From Liolophura sinensis (Eukaryota; Mollusca; Polyplacophora; Chitonida; Chitonidae): a DNA stretch of 64,000 nucleotides. The DNA lies in assembly GCF_032854445.1 (NCBI RefSeq), contig NC_088307.1:28922484-28986483 (forward strand). The letters are read 5' to 3'. The position numbers were made by a program, and so were the translations under genes. The notes under the pieces are model-generated. The model had not been told where the DNA came from. It did not search any database and was given only the letters and a program-made list of their open reading frames with translations. How positions within the stretch are numbered: position 1 is the first letter of the stretch; every line of letters starts with the position of its first letter. Below are positions 1-11,214 of the stretch, one piece after another.

Positions 1-453
1 GTATGTTGTCTGATGTAGACCAGCTGCTGTTGGGAAAAGTGAACATGAAAGTATGTTGTCTGATGTAGACCAGCTGCTGTTGGGAAAAGTGAACATGAAA
101 GTATATTGTCTGATGTAGACCAGCTGCTGTTGGGAAAAGTGAACATGAAAGTATGTTGTCTGATGTAGACCAGCTGCTGTTGGGAAAAGTGAACATGAAA
201 GTATGTTGTCTGATGTAGACCAGCTGCTGTTGGGAAAAGTGAACATGAAAGTATGTTGTCTGATGTAGACCAGCTGCTGTTGGGAAAAGTGAACATGAAA
301 GTATGTTGTCTGATGTAGACCAGCTGCTGTGTTGGGCAAAGCGAAAATAAAAGTATTTTGTTTGATGAAGACTCGCTGCTGTATGGCAAAGTGAAAATGA
401 AAGTATATTGTCTGATAGAGACCCGCTGCTTTGTTGGGCAAATTGAAAGTGAA
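1..453. repeat. 50-bp minisatellite, about nine copies
   Basis: Six near-perfect 50-bp units fill positions 1-300. They are followed by three increasingly diverged units up to about 453. Unit 3 has one G-to-A change in its GTATGT start. Each unit joins ATGAAA to GTATGTTG, a 5' splice-site-like string on the + strand. The array lies upstream of the first visible NELFE exon, so it is probably intronic. It is cut by the window edge, so its real length is unknown. Confidence 0.9.
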
Positions 454-732
454 ACAAGAGGTCATTTATAACAGGCATATACATTTGCTGTATTTGTCCT
501 AAATTTTGCTTATTCTTTTATTCTTGATTCTAGATTAAGGTATATTTTTCTTGGAATTGTTATTATATAAAAGTTTGTGTGGAAGGTAAGATGATATTAC
601 ACTGGAAACGTATATTTCAGCAGCAACAGTAATATTTTATGACATATTATTTGCCTCTAAAAATGCATTTTTATTTCTGTAAAAACAAAGGTAAATTCCA
701 GATACATATACATGTTTGGTGTTTGCTTGCAG

Positions 733-3700
733 TCTCGACCTCGTGTCAAGAAACTGTACGACAGCTTTGTAGGCTCACGAGAAGGGAGGGAATCCAGGGA
801 TGGCCGTGAAGGGCGTGATTCCAGAGAAGGCAGAGACAGGAGAGACTCGAGTAAGGACAGAGACCTTCAACCTTTTAAATGCAATATTTCTGCCATCTTG
901 ATTTGATTGTGGTAATTTATGTGTTTGATTGTGATAATTTATGTGTTTCGTGTGTTAGCTTTGATAGGATGTTTTCAAGAGCAGAGAAATGCTACACGAC
1001 ACCGTAGCGTAGATTTAGTGTAGATTTAATGACATTTTAATTTCTTCCAAGCTAGACTTAGAGAAAGGTGTTGTCAGGTTTGCTGGTTTGGAATTTTCTT
1101 ACATGTACATGTGCATTGTTGTGAGATGAATTAAAAGTTGTTGTTTTTTTCTGTAATCTGTATTACCTACCGACCATTTCCATTAAGACAAAGAAAACTG
1201 TCTTTTTGTTGTTCATAGGGTATGAGCGTGATGACAGACGTGAGAGAGAAGCGCCCAAAAAGGGCAACACAATCTACGTCCATGGTCATGGTGTGAATGA
1301 GGACCTGCTGAGGAAAGCCTTCTGTAATCTGGGCACTATCCTCAACATCTCAGTGGAGAAGGAGAAAAAGTAAGCTCATTGTCTGAGAAATAAGTCTTCT
1401 TTAATTTTATATATTGTGATTCAGTTAACTGGCGGCTAAAAGATTAGTAAGTCTTATTATTTGTCAGCATGAATTTGATGCATGCGAGGGTTTATACGGA
1501 AACAGGGAAAAAAACACAGAGAAAATGTAGGCACAATTGTCGTGGAAAAAGTGTGCTGGCCAAGTATATCATATTACTCTTGTGATTGGTGGTTAATTGA
1601 TTATCATTATCAAAGTTTATTTTTTTTATACTATTTATAGCTGGATCATGCTTGACCGTTAAAAAATACATTCATAATTTTTTTTTGTGAGGGCAGGGGT
1701 TTATAAAAGTCGCCTGGATGAGCCGGTATTCCATCTGTCGATTGAATGAAGAACTTAATATCTTGTTATGTTTATGTAGTTTAGGTTGTTTTTCTTTTTT
1801 GAAAGAAAAATTCTAAATTTTTACATAAACTCAATTTGAACATCTCCAAAGTTCTGTGAAGCAACCTGTTTGCGTTAGGAGTTATCTCCCTTGTATGGAA
1901 ATCATGTGCGTTGATTTGACTTAAGGCCGGCCTCACACCGTCAAGTTTACTAGAGCCAGAATGTTGCGCAAGAAATTTAGCGGACCGTCACACGTGAGGC
2001 AATTTTCTTGCCAAGATTATTGCAGAAAGACGTAGACGACTTTCTTGCAGACCTCTTGCGGAAGAAAATTGAAACCCCCCTCACACGACACTTGTTGCAA
2101 TATTTGCTGCAAGATATCAGCAACTGAGTTGGGCTGTCATTGAATTGTGTTGTCACAGTGAAAGGAAATGGCTCGGTTCCAAACCGTTACAGGAATAAAT
2201 CGGAAAAGAAGGGCTGCCGCGGTTATTGTTTTGTTGGAGCTGATGAAAAAAAGAAAACGCCGATGGTGGGTACGACCGTGGATCGCCAGACGGACATCAC
2301 TAGGTGCATATAATGCTCTCATGGCAGAATTGATGATTGAGGACCCACAACAGCTGCGGGAATTTCTGAGGATGAGGCATGGGGACTTTCAAGTTATCCT
2401 TGATATGATTGAGGCAGAAATTACCCGCAAAGACACGGTCATGAGGAAAGCTATCCCAGCTAAGGAACGTCTTGCCCTCACACTCCGATTTTTAGCTACA
2501 GGTGAGTAATGACCATTGAACAAAACGATGTATTTATGTATTTATTTATTCAACATTCACTGTAGTTGTAAACATACTGGAGACAGTTGCTAAAGAGATG
2601 TTGACAAGGATTTATAGCGAAACCAAAAATAACAACTTCTATAGTCACTACTTAATAATATTCGATTTTAGTATCGAGTAAGACTGTTCAAAGACATTTT
2701 TTCTTCAGGTGATTCATACGAGAGTTTGGCGTATTTGTTTCGTATTCCTGCAAACACGATCTCTGGGATTGTTCCTGTCGTTTGCAAAGCCATCTACAAG
2801 GCCCTGAAGGATGGCATCAAGGTAATGTATGCACTTGTTGCAGTAACACAATTTACAAAGAGGGATAGGCGTTGTATCCCGCACCAGCACAAGAGTTCGG
2901 AGCAATGCCAGAATAGGTGGCATATTGGTTTTGGTCAGTAACAATATTCTGCATGGTCGTGCTTGAGGCATGTGATTGGCTAAATGAAGGCGACAGCGTG
3001 TCAGCCCTCCAGGAAAGAGGTGACGAATTACCACTGTACTGCTGTTCATCCAGTTCCTGAGCTCTCAAAATTGTCATAGTAATATCTCGTTTGGCTCTGT
3101 TTCGAATATGTTCTCCACGAATAGCTCGAAGCTCCGTCGAAACGTACTGACCGAAAATATCAAGAGCGTCCGCTGGCGGCTCTTCAAGCACTTTTACAGC
3201 CTGAGCCAACAGGTCCTTGTTGGGTTCACGCCGGGCTTTCTTTGTTGTCGGAGCGGTGCTGGCCATTTCGATGGTTTCGTCACTTCTGTCAGGGAGAGTT
3301 TCGGAAAATCCAATCTTGAAAAAAAAAAATAAACATTGCAGTTTTTTTCACCATGCAGCTTTAAAGAGACTATACCTCAGATTTTTGGTAAAAAATCGAT
3401 CAGCGCTAATCACATTGGGGCTCCCCTAGCTACAAGACGCCCTGTTACATGGGGCTATCTACTAACCCTCTACGGCACTAGTTGTGGCACCGTTTTACTC
3501 TAAGAGCAATATTCAAAAAAACAAAATTTAGATAATTCGGGTCGAATTATCTAATTTGGCAAACTCTATTAGCGTTTTTGAACGGGAAATCGTACAACAA
3601 CAAACGTGGTATTTTCTGAAAGTTAAATGATTTGAGCTATCTTAGAAATAGAGCGAAAGCCCGATTTGATTAGCGCTGATCGATTTTTTACCACAAATCT

Positions 3701-6700
3701 GAGGTATAGTCTCTTTAAAAACAGCATAATATATATGTGATTATACAAACAACATCAAACTGTTCATTTAAGCTGGACGTACATATTAATATTAAATGAC
3801 TGTATCAAAACAACGGTGGGCTCAATGTACCCCCATTCAAAGAGTATAATAAATTATTTCTGATAAACCCATGTGAGCTAGTCTAGTGAAGTAACAATCT
3901 ATTTTGTACTTTCAGTTTCCGCGTTCTGCAGTGGAGTGGGAAGTCGTTGCTGAAGCGTACAAAAAATTACGGCATTTCCCCCATTGCATCGGCGCACTTG
4001 ATGGTAAACACGTGGTCCTGAAAGCTCCGGCCAAAAGCGGCAGTTATTTTTCAACTATAAGGACACACATAGTATAGTTCTGCTCGCACTTGTTGATGCC
4101 AAATACAGATTCATGTTCGTGGATATAGGCTGTAATGGGCGAGTATCAGATGGTGGTGTTTTTTCGGCAACTCAACTTTTCACGGGTCTAAAAGAGAAGG
4201 CGCTGTCACTTCCTGATCCTTCACCACTTCCAGGTCGAACAAAACCTGTGCCTTATGTGGTTGTAGCTGACGATGCATTTGCACTTCAAGAAAATATAAT
4301 GAAGCCTTATCCATTCCGAACAAGGGACATTGTCAGTCGGGTATTTAACTACAGGCTTAGTCGGGCACGACGGATGGTCGAAAGTACATTCGGTATACTG
4401 GCAACTCGATTCTGCGTTTTGCTGAAGCCCATCAATTTGAACCCAGACAAGGCTCAATTAGTTGTGCAAGCAGTCGTCGCCCTTCACAACTTCCTAATGA
4501 AGGAACCGAACGAAGCGTATACACCCCCTGGTACAATTGACCTTGAAGACCGAGACGGAAATATGATGCCTGGTTCCTGGCGCGCAGATTTCAACCCCCA
4601 AGGGACGCTTCTGGGACTTCACCATCAAGGCAGTAACCACCATGCGACATCCGCGAGAGAGATTCAACGCGAGTTTGGAGAGTATTTCATGACTCCTATT
4701 GGTGAAGTGTCCTGGCAGTATCAACATGCGTAAAGTGGACCTACCTCTGAGGAAGATCCTTGCCGTTTTTTCATCCCCGCGCCGACAAACGACAATGCCT
4801 CCATGTACTGCCACTTACTCTTCTTTACAACACCCTCGGACCCGGACTTCCTTTTTTCTTCGGCCTTAACCTCAGCGGCATACTGAGTCCTCAACGTGTG
4901 GAACTTCTTTTCCACCTGGAAAGAAAGACATGCATGTGTACAGTCAAGAGTGATTTTAAAGTCAGATTATTTGTTGGCGCTTAGTCTTCAGTGTCAGTGA
5001 TAGTGTCAGTGACCAGGGATGAATTGCCAGGGAGTATTTTTTACAAAAACGCTGTACAGTTATGTTGATGTAGCATCTCATCTTTGACTACACAAATGTA
5101 TGTTAATAAAAAAAATTCAAATGTCTCACCTCGCATTGTTCCTTGTTTAAAGCTTCCGCCACTTGTTTCCACGAGTCAGATTTTTTCACCCGGTCTCTAT
5201 ATTCGTCTACCAATACATTCCACAGTGTCGGTCGTTCCTCCACCTCACAAATCAACTGCTTTATCTCCTCGGTTGACCACTGACCAGGCATAATTCACCT
5301 CTTTTATCTGGAATGAAATTGGGATCGACTGAACTTGACATATGCGAACATGTGTTTTTTCATGTACTATAAACTTGCTGGATAATAGGACCATGCTCTA
5401 TTCCCAGCAACATTGCCTCAAGTCGTCGCAAGATCTCGAAAAGAGCCCTCACACGGCGCAAGAACGGGTAGTGTGCAATATTGCTACACATTGCTGGACA
5501 TAATGAGCAAGTCTCTTGCGGGGGACATCACACGTACCAGAATATTGCTGCAATAGTTTCATCAATATTCTTGCTCAAGTAAACTTGATCGTGTGAGGCC
5601 GGCCTAAGAATGCAATTTTTGGAAGCAGATTGACACATGAAATCTGACAGGACACACATTAAGCTTCTTTGGTCTCTTTAGGTCAATCACGAATAAATTT
5701 GACCTACTTGTGTGGCTTCAGATTGTTCTGTTTATGACACTAGGTTAGAGCAAGTGACTGTGAGAGCATGTGACTTGACTGGCTCCCTCCCTTTGACATT
5801 AGGTGGCGCTGACATCTTCAGCTCTTTCGTTTTCGTGCCACTGAAGTTTGATAAATTTCTGAATCGGAACATTTTATATCAACATCGATTCACTATGAAG
5901 GCATGTTATTTTTGTTCAAAGACAGAACATGGAGATGTGTGGCACACAGTGCTTTACGCTGTTGAGATGCAGCCGTAATTGACTTGGCACAAGTGACAAG
6001 CCATCAACATTGATACATATAATGTAGCGCTAAGCAGTGTATTTTATCTCTATTAACAGGTTGCCTCTCTATTTTACAATCATTATAGTTAATATTCCGT
6101 GGGGTAATTCACTATTTGAGGCGCTTTTCATTTTCTCATTAGCTGATTTTTGCCGTAAATTTTGTGACCATGACCATTTGTCTAGGCTAATCCAACTTGT
6201 TTTTTGTCATCTCCTTGAACTACTTTCATGCTATGAAATCTTTTGGGGTTTTTTTTTTTGACAAGTAAGGATAATATTTCAAGAGAATCAAGTTCATGCA
6301 CAGATGCACTTTTAGTGTATAGTAAAGCTTACATGTTAGGTGTTGATGATTTTAGATTATTAAGATATTCCAGTTTTTTCTTAACATCATTTTTGACATG
6401 TCCTTTCACAGACTGAAACTGACTGCCACATATACCCTAAGCCATTAACGCATGGCCATTATATCTTGATTCATGACTGAAGTATAGTTTGAAAGTGGTG
6501 TCAACACCAACTGCGCATGCACATTTTGAGTTTCAGTTACTCTAAACTGACACTCTTGGTTGTAAGCTTTTTGCGAATGTCTTCACACTTCACTGGACAA
6601 TTTGTGCCAGGCAGCATAAAATACATTTAATAATAACTGCAATTTTATATAGGAGGTCAGTTTTAATTGAGTTCACATAGGCAGCAATAATTACTTTAAC

Positions 6701-9700
6701 CGACAGATGGTAAAAATATTCATTTTTAGCACCTGAACTGGACAGTTGAAGCAAAAAAATACTCAATTTCAATGGAAAGAAAAACTCAATTTCCTCCCGA
6801 GAGAGGTAGTTGGTACTTGAAAAAATGAACCAAGTATAAATTGTATATATGTTCATTATCCGAGTCAACAGAGGGTGTGTAATCATGAGAATAGATAGCT
6901 TCCAGTGACCAATGACATTAGCTGTGGCCTTTGAACAGAAGTGGTTCAACCTTGACTGACAGCTTTACAGCAAAGAGGGGCTGATATGGCCTAGTGGTTA
7001 GTGTGCTAGCACAGCACAATGACACAGTTTCTCTTTTCTCACATGCTTAGCCCATGAACACGTACATTAAATATTTTTGTGTGCGGCATCAAACACCAAT
7101 CAGATACATGTAAAGTAAATACTTTTTTGAATTACCGTATTTAAAGTGAAATTTTAGGTCCATCCACAATGCACATGTAAAGTGTATCAGCCTGTCTAAC
7201 TAAACTCTTTCTCGTTTCAGCTGCGGTTTTGTCACCTTTGAGAAAATGGAGTCAGCCGACCAGGCTATTGCTGAGGTATTTCACCTTTGACCTCTTTAGT
7301 GGGATTAAGTTTTTGACCCTTGATCTTTCCTGTTGATAACAAATTTGAACCTTGATCTCTATGGTGTGAACCTTGACCTTTATGGTGTGAACCTTGACCT
7401 TTATCTGTGAACCTTGATCTCTATGGTGTGAACCTTGACCTTTATGGTATGAACAAATGGATTATGCGACTGTGTTTTGACAAGTTGGTATATAATGTTT
7501 TACATAAAAATTATGTATATGCATTATAAGTATTGGAAGTTCTGGCAGCAACCTACGGATGGTCGTGGGTTTCCCCGGGCTCTGCCCGGTTTCCACCCAC
7601 CATAATGCTGGCCGCCGTCGTATGCTGAAATATTCTTGAGTACAGCATAAAACACGGATCAAATAAATAAAATAATATTATAAGTATTTGGCTGGTTCCC
7701 TCCTGCAGACGTCAGATGGCGCTAATCGCTTCAGCCTGAGGGGCGGGCACAGTAGAAATTCATCACTAACCTCGAGTCATATGTAACCATTAATGTTATA
7801 TTTGTGCATATGTTTGTGACGCCGCAGAGATGTGTACATTGTCAGGTCAAATTAGCCTTAACATGTCACAACAACCCTTCATACACCATACCTTGTTGAT
7901 GGCCTTCCACCGCTGCAAACGTCTTACTATATAGTGCAGGGCAGATAGCTTTGTAATATACCTGTCGTCAAATGCAAGGTATGCAGAATACATCAGGGAA
8001 ACCAGACTAGTACGGTATGTGATGATTATCACAAAAAAAAACAGCATGCTTGCTCAGCTGATAGTGGAAATTGCTGAATTTCTGTGTCGATGGCAGAGCT
8101 AGCCATTATTCGGCTGTTCACTTCACTAACAAGCAGACATCGGAGAACACACAAAAGGAGATAACTGCTGTAGAATAAACCCACTTGTTTATTGGACACA
8201 AGTGTATGTTCGTTGGCTGTTACCTCGTGAACGTGGATATTACGTTGCGAATGTGGCATTGATTTGGAATATACCAAAATCACTTTGAAGTATTATAATA
8301 TTTAATACAGATTTTTACAGATAATATGATGTTCTTCATATCGGGACAGCGGAGAGAAACAGATAATATGATGTTCTTCATATCGGGACAGAGGAGAAAA
8401 CAGATAATATGATGTTCTTCATATCGGGACAGAGGAGAAAACAGATAATATGATGTTCTTCATATCGGGGACAGAGGAGAAAACAGATATATGATGTTTT
8501 TCATATCGGGACAGAGGAGAAAACAGTCCGTCTGAATTTTAAGATACTCTTTCTGTTGCTCGGTTATCAGAACATCTACACATGAACATTGGTACTGGTT
8601 AAAATCATTTAGGGTGATACATGCGTAGTTGTCCTGCCTAGAAATTCACAACAAGCTAACAAAAAAAAAAAAACAACACAAAAATATGTCAAGTGGATAA
8701 TGAGTGAAATAATATCACCCAATGGCAATATAGGAATGGATAAGTATGATAGACGGGCTGTTGTTGTTGTTGCAGATGAACGGGTCGATGGTGTCAGGTG
8801 TCCAGATGAAGGTGTCAATGGCGTTCAGACAGCCTGTGTTTGAGGGTAACACACAGGACCCCTCAACATCCTCATGGGCGTCTATAGGTGGGTGCGTGGC
8901 TGTGGGGTGGTCGAGATAATCGGCCTCTCAATGGCCTGTTCTTTGCCCTGTTCATTCTATGGATGTAACATATTGCTTGTGGGCAGGGGTGTTTTATGGG
9001 CTGGAGTAGCAAGGCTCCATATCTGTTAGTCTTAGAGACAGGAGTAGACTGTTGTCTTGCGGTCAGAAGCACTAGTCCTCCCATCTCAGTAAGTGGTCAA
9101 CGACACTCATGTATCAGTTTGCACAGTCTTGACATTCATGTCTGTCTGTTAATAACCTCCCAAAGGTTGGTGGTTTTCCCCATGAAACTTGGCAATGATG
9201 AACAAAAAAAAAATAAATTAACAAATAAAGACTGAAACATGGTACATGTAGGTCTGCAGGTTGCAATCTAGCTGGACCTATTGCTTATTGGAAGCTTTTG
9301 TCCATTGATCAACCATCAATTTAGAAAGAAAGTACTTATGTTATACGCTAACATTATGAGGTTTAAGGAGGATATATCAACAAGCACAAATTGAATTGAT
9401 TTTTTGCTTGTAGAGTTTAATTATAATAATTTTTCAAAACATCACTCTCCTCTGCGTATGTGTTACCGTTTAAAATTGATAATAGAGTTCTTCCTTTTCA
9501 GCCGCATGTGGGAAGTTCTGGCAGCAACGGTGGTTGGTCGTGGTTCCCGCCAGAATCTGCCTGGTTTCCTGCCATGTATAAAGCTGGTTGCATTATAACT
9601 TTTTTCAAATGTCAGAATCCTTTTAACACTACAAATAGTGTAAATCTGTTAGAAAGGCAATAATTTTAGCTATTTTTTTTAGTAAATTCAGAAAATTGGT

Positions 9701-9826
9701 GGCTCAAGTCTAAGGTCACAGTGGAGTAATTACAATAATATGAACTGTGTTTATTTTATGTTTGTAGCTGCCAGTAATTCACAGAAAGGTACCCACAGAG
9801 ACAAGAGAGAGATGGGTGTCCTATGA
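733..9826 (+). CDS. NELFE: Negative elongation factor E (NELF-E), C-terminal five exons
   Basis: NELF-E is the RNA-binding subunit of the nuclear NELF complex, which holds RNA polymerase II in promoter-proximal pause. Visible exons are 733-850, 1219-1369, 7221-7275, 8776-8887 and 9768-9826, all with GT-AG borders and matching phases. The first encodes SRPRVKKLYDSFVGS and an R-D/E/G-rich stretch, the counterpart of the vertebrate RD-repeat region though shorter. Exons 2-4 encode one RRM, with RNP2 in TIYVHGHG and RNP1 in CGFVTFEKMESADQAIAE. The last exon gives the family-typical SQKGTHRDKR. The N-terminal half lies before the window. In the last exon a GA-rich run puts the reading frame onto TGA at 9824-9826. 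The adjacent frame reads VSYDNDDIF to a TGA at 9843-9845 and fits the family tail better, so a 2-bp slip or assembly error is likely. Confidence 0.93.
851..1924. other. NELFE intronic sequence left of the Harbinger element
   Basis: This covers the intron at 851-1218, exon 1219-1369 and the start of the long intron. Apart from the exon the sequence is AT-rich and I see no repeat or gene. The Harbinger target duplication TAA (1922-1924) marks its right edge. Confidence 0.6.
2168..4733 (+). pseudogene. Harbinger transposase (HARBI1-like, DDE_Tnp_4), three exons, one frameshift
   Basis: This DDE nuclease cuts and pastes the element. Exons are 2168-2501, 2709-2821 and 3916-4733, joined by consensus GT-AG introns (GTGAGT, GTAATG). 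Their phases run on correctly, from LRFLAT through GDSYESLAYLFRI to FPRSAVEW. Catalytic acidic residues are visible: D in GALDGKHV (about 4000), D in VVVADDAFAL (about 4260-4290) and E in RRMVESTFGILATRF (about 4370-4410). A T-run at 4047-4051 is one base short of what keeps the frame. The catalytic core before it is in frame 1 and after it in frame 0, so the N-terminal part would run into a stop. Without the break the product would be about 420 aa, normal for the family. The start ATG at 2168 is the first in the exon-1 frame and lies 240 bp inside the left end. Confidence 0.9.
2853..5291 (-). CDS. Harbinger accessory Myb/MADF-like DNA-binding protein, three exons
   Basis: This is the second gene of autonomous Harbinger elements. 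Its product is thought to bind the element and help the transposase enter the nucleus and act. Exons on the minus strand are 5291-5130, 4915-4745 and 3314-2853. All splice in phase 0 with GTGAGA and GTAGGT donors and give 264 aa. Residues 1-54 start MPGQWSTEEIKQLICEVEE, with tryptophans spaced as in SANT/MADF domains. Exon 2 is lysine-rich (KAEEKRKSGSEG). Exon 3 is polar and ends in a Q/S/Y-rich tail. The frame is intact, unlike the transposase. Its exon 3 lies inside transposase intron 2, and transposase exon 3 lies inside its own intron 2. The exon 3 acceptor (TTTTCAAG) is the weakest junction call. Confidence 0.82.
3361..3718. mobile_element. MITE with 52-bp inverted repeats, nested in Harbinger
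   Basis: Positions 3361-3412 and 3667-3718 are inverted repeats of 52 bp with a single mismatch, both reading inward from TTAAAGAGACTATACC. The outermost TTAA could be a duplicated TTAA target (piggyBac-like ends AGAGACTATACC), but the palindromic TTTAAA border makes this ambiguous. The internal 254 bp has no ORF of note. It occupies the intron shared by the two Harbinger genes, so it inserted after the Harbinger gene order was established. Confidence 0.85.
5608..6976. other. NELFE intron, no recognised feature
   Basis: AT-rich intronic sequence between the Harbinger right end and a SINE fragment. Open frames at 5712-5978, 6037-6261 and 6590-6949 have no splice context or family resemblance. 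I treat this stretch as non-coding. Confidence 0.6.
6977..7105 (+). mobile_element. tRNA-derived SINE fragment (RUDI-like)
   Basis: It starts GGGGCTGATATGGCCTAGTG, close to the tRNA-like head of the full copy at 11,474-11,750, including an A-box-like TGGCCTAGTGGTTAG. It ends with GGCATCAAACACCAATCAGA, like the family tail. The middle is deleted or diverged. Confidence 0.7.
7300..7455. repeat. 21-bp tandem repeat after a NELFE exon
   Basis: About six imperfect units around GGTGTGAACCTTGACCTTTA, starting about 25 bp after the donor of NELFE exon 7221-7275. It is intronic. Confidence 0.8.
7535..7676 (+). mobile_element. 5'-truncated RUDI-like SINE with perfect 12-bp target duplication
   Basis: The body matches the common SINE (CCCACCATAATGCTGGCCGC, then TATTCTTGAGTACAGC) and ends in CAAATAAATAAAATAAT. 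It is flanked by ATTATAAGTATT at 7523-7534 and 7677-7688. The tRNA head is absent, as expected for incomplete LINE-driven reverse transcription. Confidence 0.9.
7690..8316. other. NELFE intron, no recognised feature
   Basis: Intronic DNA between a SINE and a 41-bp array. Two minus-strand open frames (7847-8047, 8029-8283) lack any supporting structure. Confidence 0.55.
8317..8526. repeat. 41-bp minisatellite, about five copies
   Basis: Units around ACAGATAATATGATGTTCTT followed by CATATCGGGACAGAGGAGAA. Copies differ by single bases or short indels. It lies in the last-but-one NELFE intron. Confidence 0.9.
9501..9590 (+). mobile_element. Degenerate RUDI-like SINE fragment
   Basis: GCCGCATGTGGGAAGTTCTG, then GGTTTCCTGCCATGTATAAA, parallels the SINE middle region (GGCCGTACGTGGGAAGG ... 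GGTTTCCTCCCACCATAATG). Neither the head nor the tail is present. It lies in the last NELFE intron. Confidence 0.6.
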
Positions 9827-10019
9827 CAATGACGATATCTTCTGATGTCCATATGTACAGAGTGGTACCAGCTTAGTCCACGTCTCCTGCAGCTGTCTGT
9901 TATCCAGGACAGCTGTTAGTGTTTTCATCCAACATGACTGCTGGACATTGAAGAGGGATCTCACTAATTTAGTTGGCAGATTTTCCACATTATAGGTCTG
10001 CAGGAACAATGGATTTGCA

Positions 10020-11160
10020 TGGGTTGAAACTGAAAATTTGACTCACTGGGATGGAAGTCAAAACATGTGACTCACTGGATGGAAACTGATTTGTCATTCA
10101 GAGGCTTGACACTGACCATGTGACTCACTGGATGGAAACTGATTATGTCATTCAGAGGGTTGACACTAACCACGTGACTCACTGGATGGAAACTGATTTG
10201 TCATTCAGAGGCTTGACACTAACCATGTGACTCACTGGATGGAAACTGATTTTATCATTCAGAGGATTGACACTAACCACGTGACTCACTGGATGGAAAC
10301 TGATTTGTCATTCAGAGGGTTGACACTAACCATGTGACTCACTGGCTGGAAACTGATTTTGTCATTCAGAGGGTTGACACTAACCACGTGACTCACTGGA
10401 TGGAAACTGATTTTGTCATTCAGAGGGTGGACACTAACCACGTGACTCACTGGATGGAAACTGATTTGTGACTCACACGCGTTGACACTGAGCATCTGAC
10501 TCTTGACTGGAAACTGATTATGTGATTCAGAGGCTTGACACTAACCATGTGACTCACTGGATGGAAACTGATTATGTCATTCAGAGGATTGACACTAACC
10601 ATGTGACTCACTGGCTGGAAACTGATTTTGTCATTCAGAGGATTGACACTAACCATGTGACTCACTGGATGGAAACTGATTTTGTCATTCAGAGGGTTGA
10701 CACTAACCACGTGACTCACTGGATGGAAACTGATTTTGTCATTCAGAGGGTTGACACTAACCACGTGACTCACTGGATGGAAACTGATTTGTCATTCAGA
10801 GGCTTGACACTAACCATGTGACTCACTGGATGGAAACTGATTATGTCATTCAGAGGATTGACACTAACCATGTGACTCACTGGCTGGAAACTGATTTTGT
10901 CATTCAGAGGATTGACACTAACCATGTGACTCACTGGCTGGAAACTGATTTTGTCATTCAGAGGGTTGACACTAACCACGTGACTCACTGGATGGAAACT
11001 GATTTTGTCATTCAGAGGGTGGACACTAACCATGTGACTCACTGGATGGAAACTGATTTGTGACTCACACGCGTTGACACTGAGCATCTGACTCTTGACT
11101 GGAAACTGATTATGTGATTCATAGGGTTGACACTAACCATGTGACTCACTGCGTTGAAAC
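10020..11160. repeat. 54-bp minisatellite with AP-1 and E-box motifs, about 21 copies
   Basis: Unit of about 54 bp (some 53): CACTGGATGGAAACTGATTT, then GTCATTCAGAGGGTTGACAC, then TAACCATGTGACT. Almost every unit has TGACTCA, the AP-1 consensus, and many have CACGTG or CATGTG directly before it. A distinctive pair of units (GACTCACACGCGTTGACACT) recurs 592 bp apart, at 10,471 and 11,063, so an 11-unit block was itself duplicated. Because the unit is a multiple of three, both strands carry long but meaningless open frames. It starts about 190 bp after the NELFE stop. Confidence 0.95.
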
Positions 11161-11208
11161 TGAACATGTGGCCCTCTACTTTGAAACTGATCACCATTGT
11201 GTAATTTA

Positions 11209-11214
11209 AATAAA
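11209..11214 (+). other. Candidate NELFE poly(A) signal AATAAA
   Basis: This is the first canonical AATAAA I find on + after the NELFE stop; there is none between 9,827 and 11,208. If used, the 3' UTR would include the whole 54-bp array. This is inference from position only. Confidence 0.35.

Larger units (their letters stand above)
1925..5604. mobile_element. PIF/Harbinger DNA transposon, 3,680 bp, near-complete
   Basis: Terminal inverted repeats start GGCCGGCCTCACAC. The left end (1925 onward) and the reverse complement of the right end (to 5604) match over about 28 bp with few differences. Both ends are flanked by TAA (1922-1924 and 5605-5607), the 3-bp target duplication typical of Harbinger elements. 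Subterminal zones (1930-2110 and 5395-5590) repeat CCTCACACG and CTTGC(A/G) motifs on both sides, plausible binding sites for the element's own proteins. Inside are a HARBI1-like transposase on + and a Myb/MADF-like protein on -, the usual two-gene set of autonomous Harbingers. The element sits in the NELFE intron in the sense orientation for its transposase. One frameshift in the transposase probably makes this copy non-autonomous. Confidence 0.95.

Noticed and set aside
7300-7455. Nuclear-receptor-like half sites (AGGTCAAGGTTCA) in a 21-bp repeat
   Set aside because: Short degenerate match in an intronic repeat, with nothing else to support regulation.
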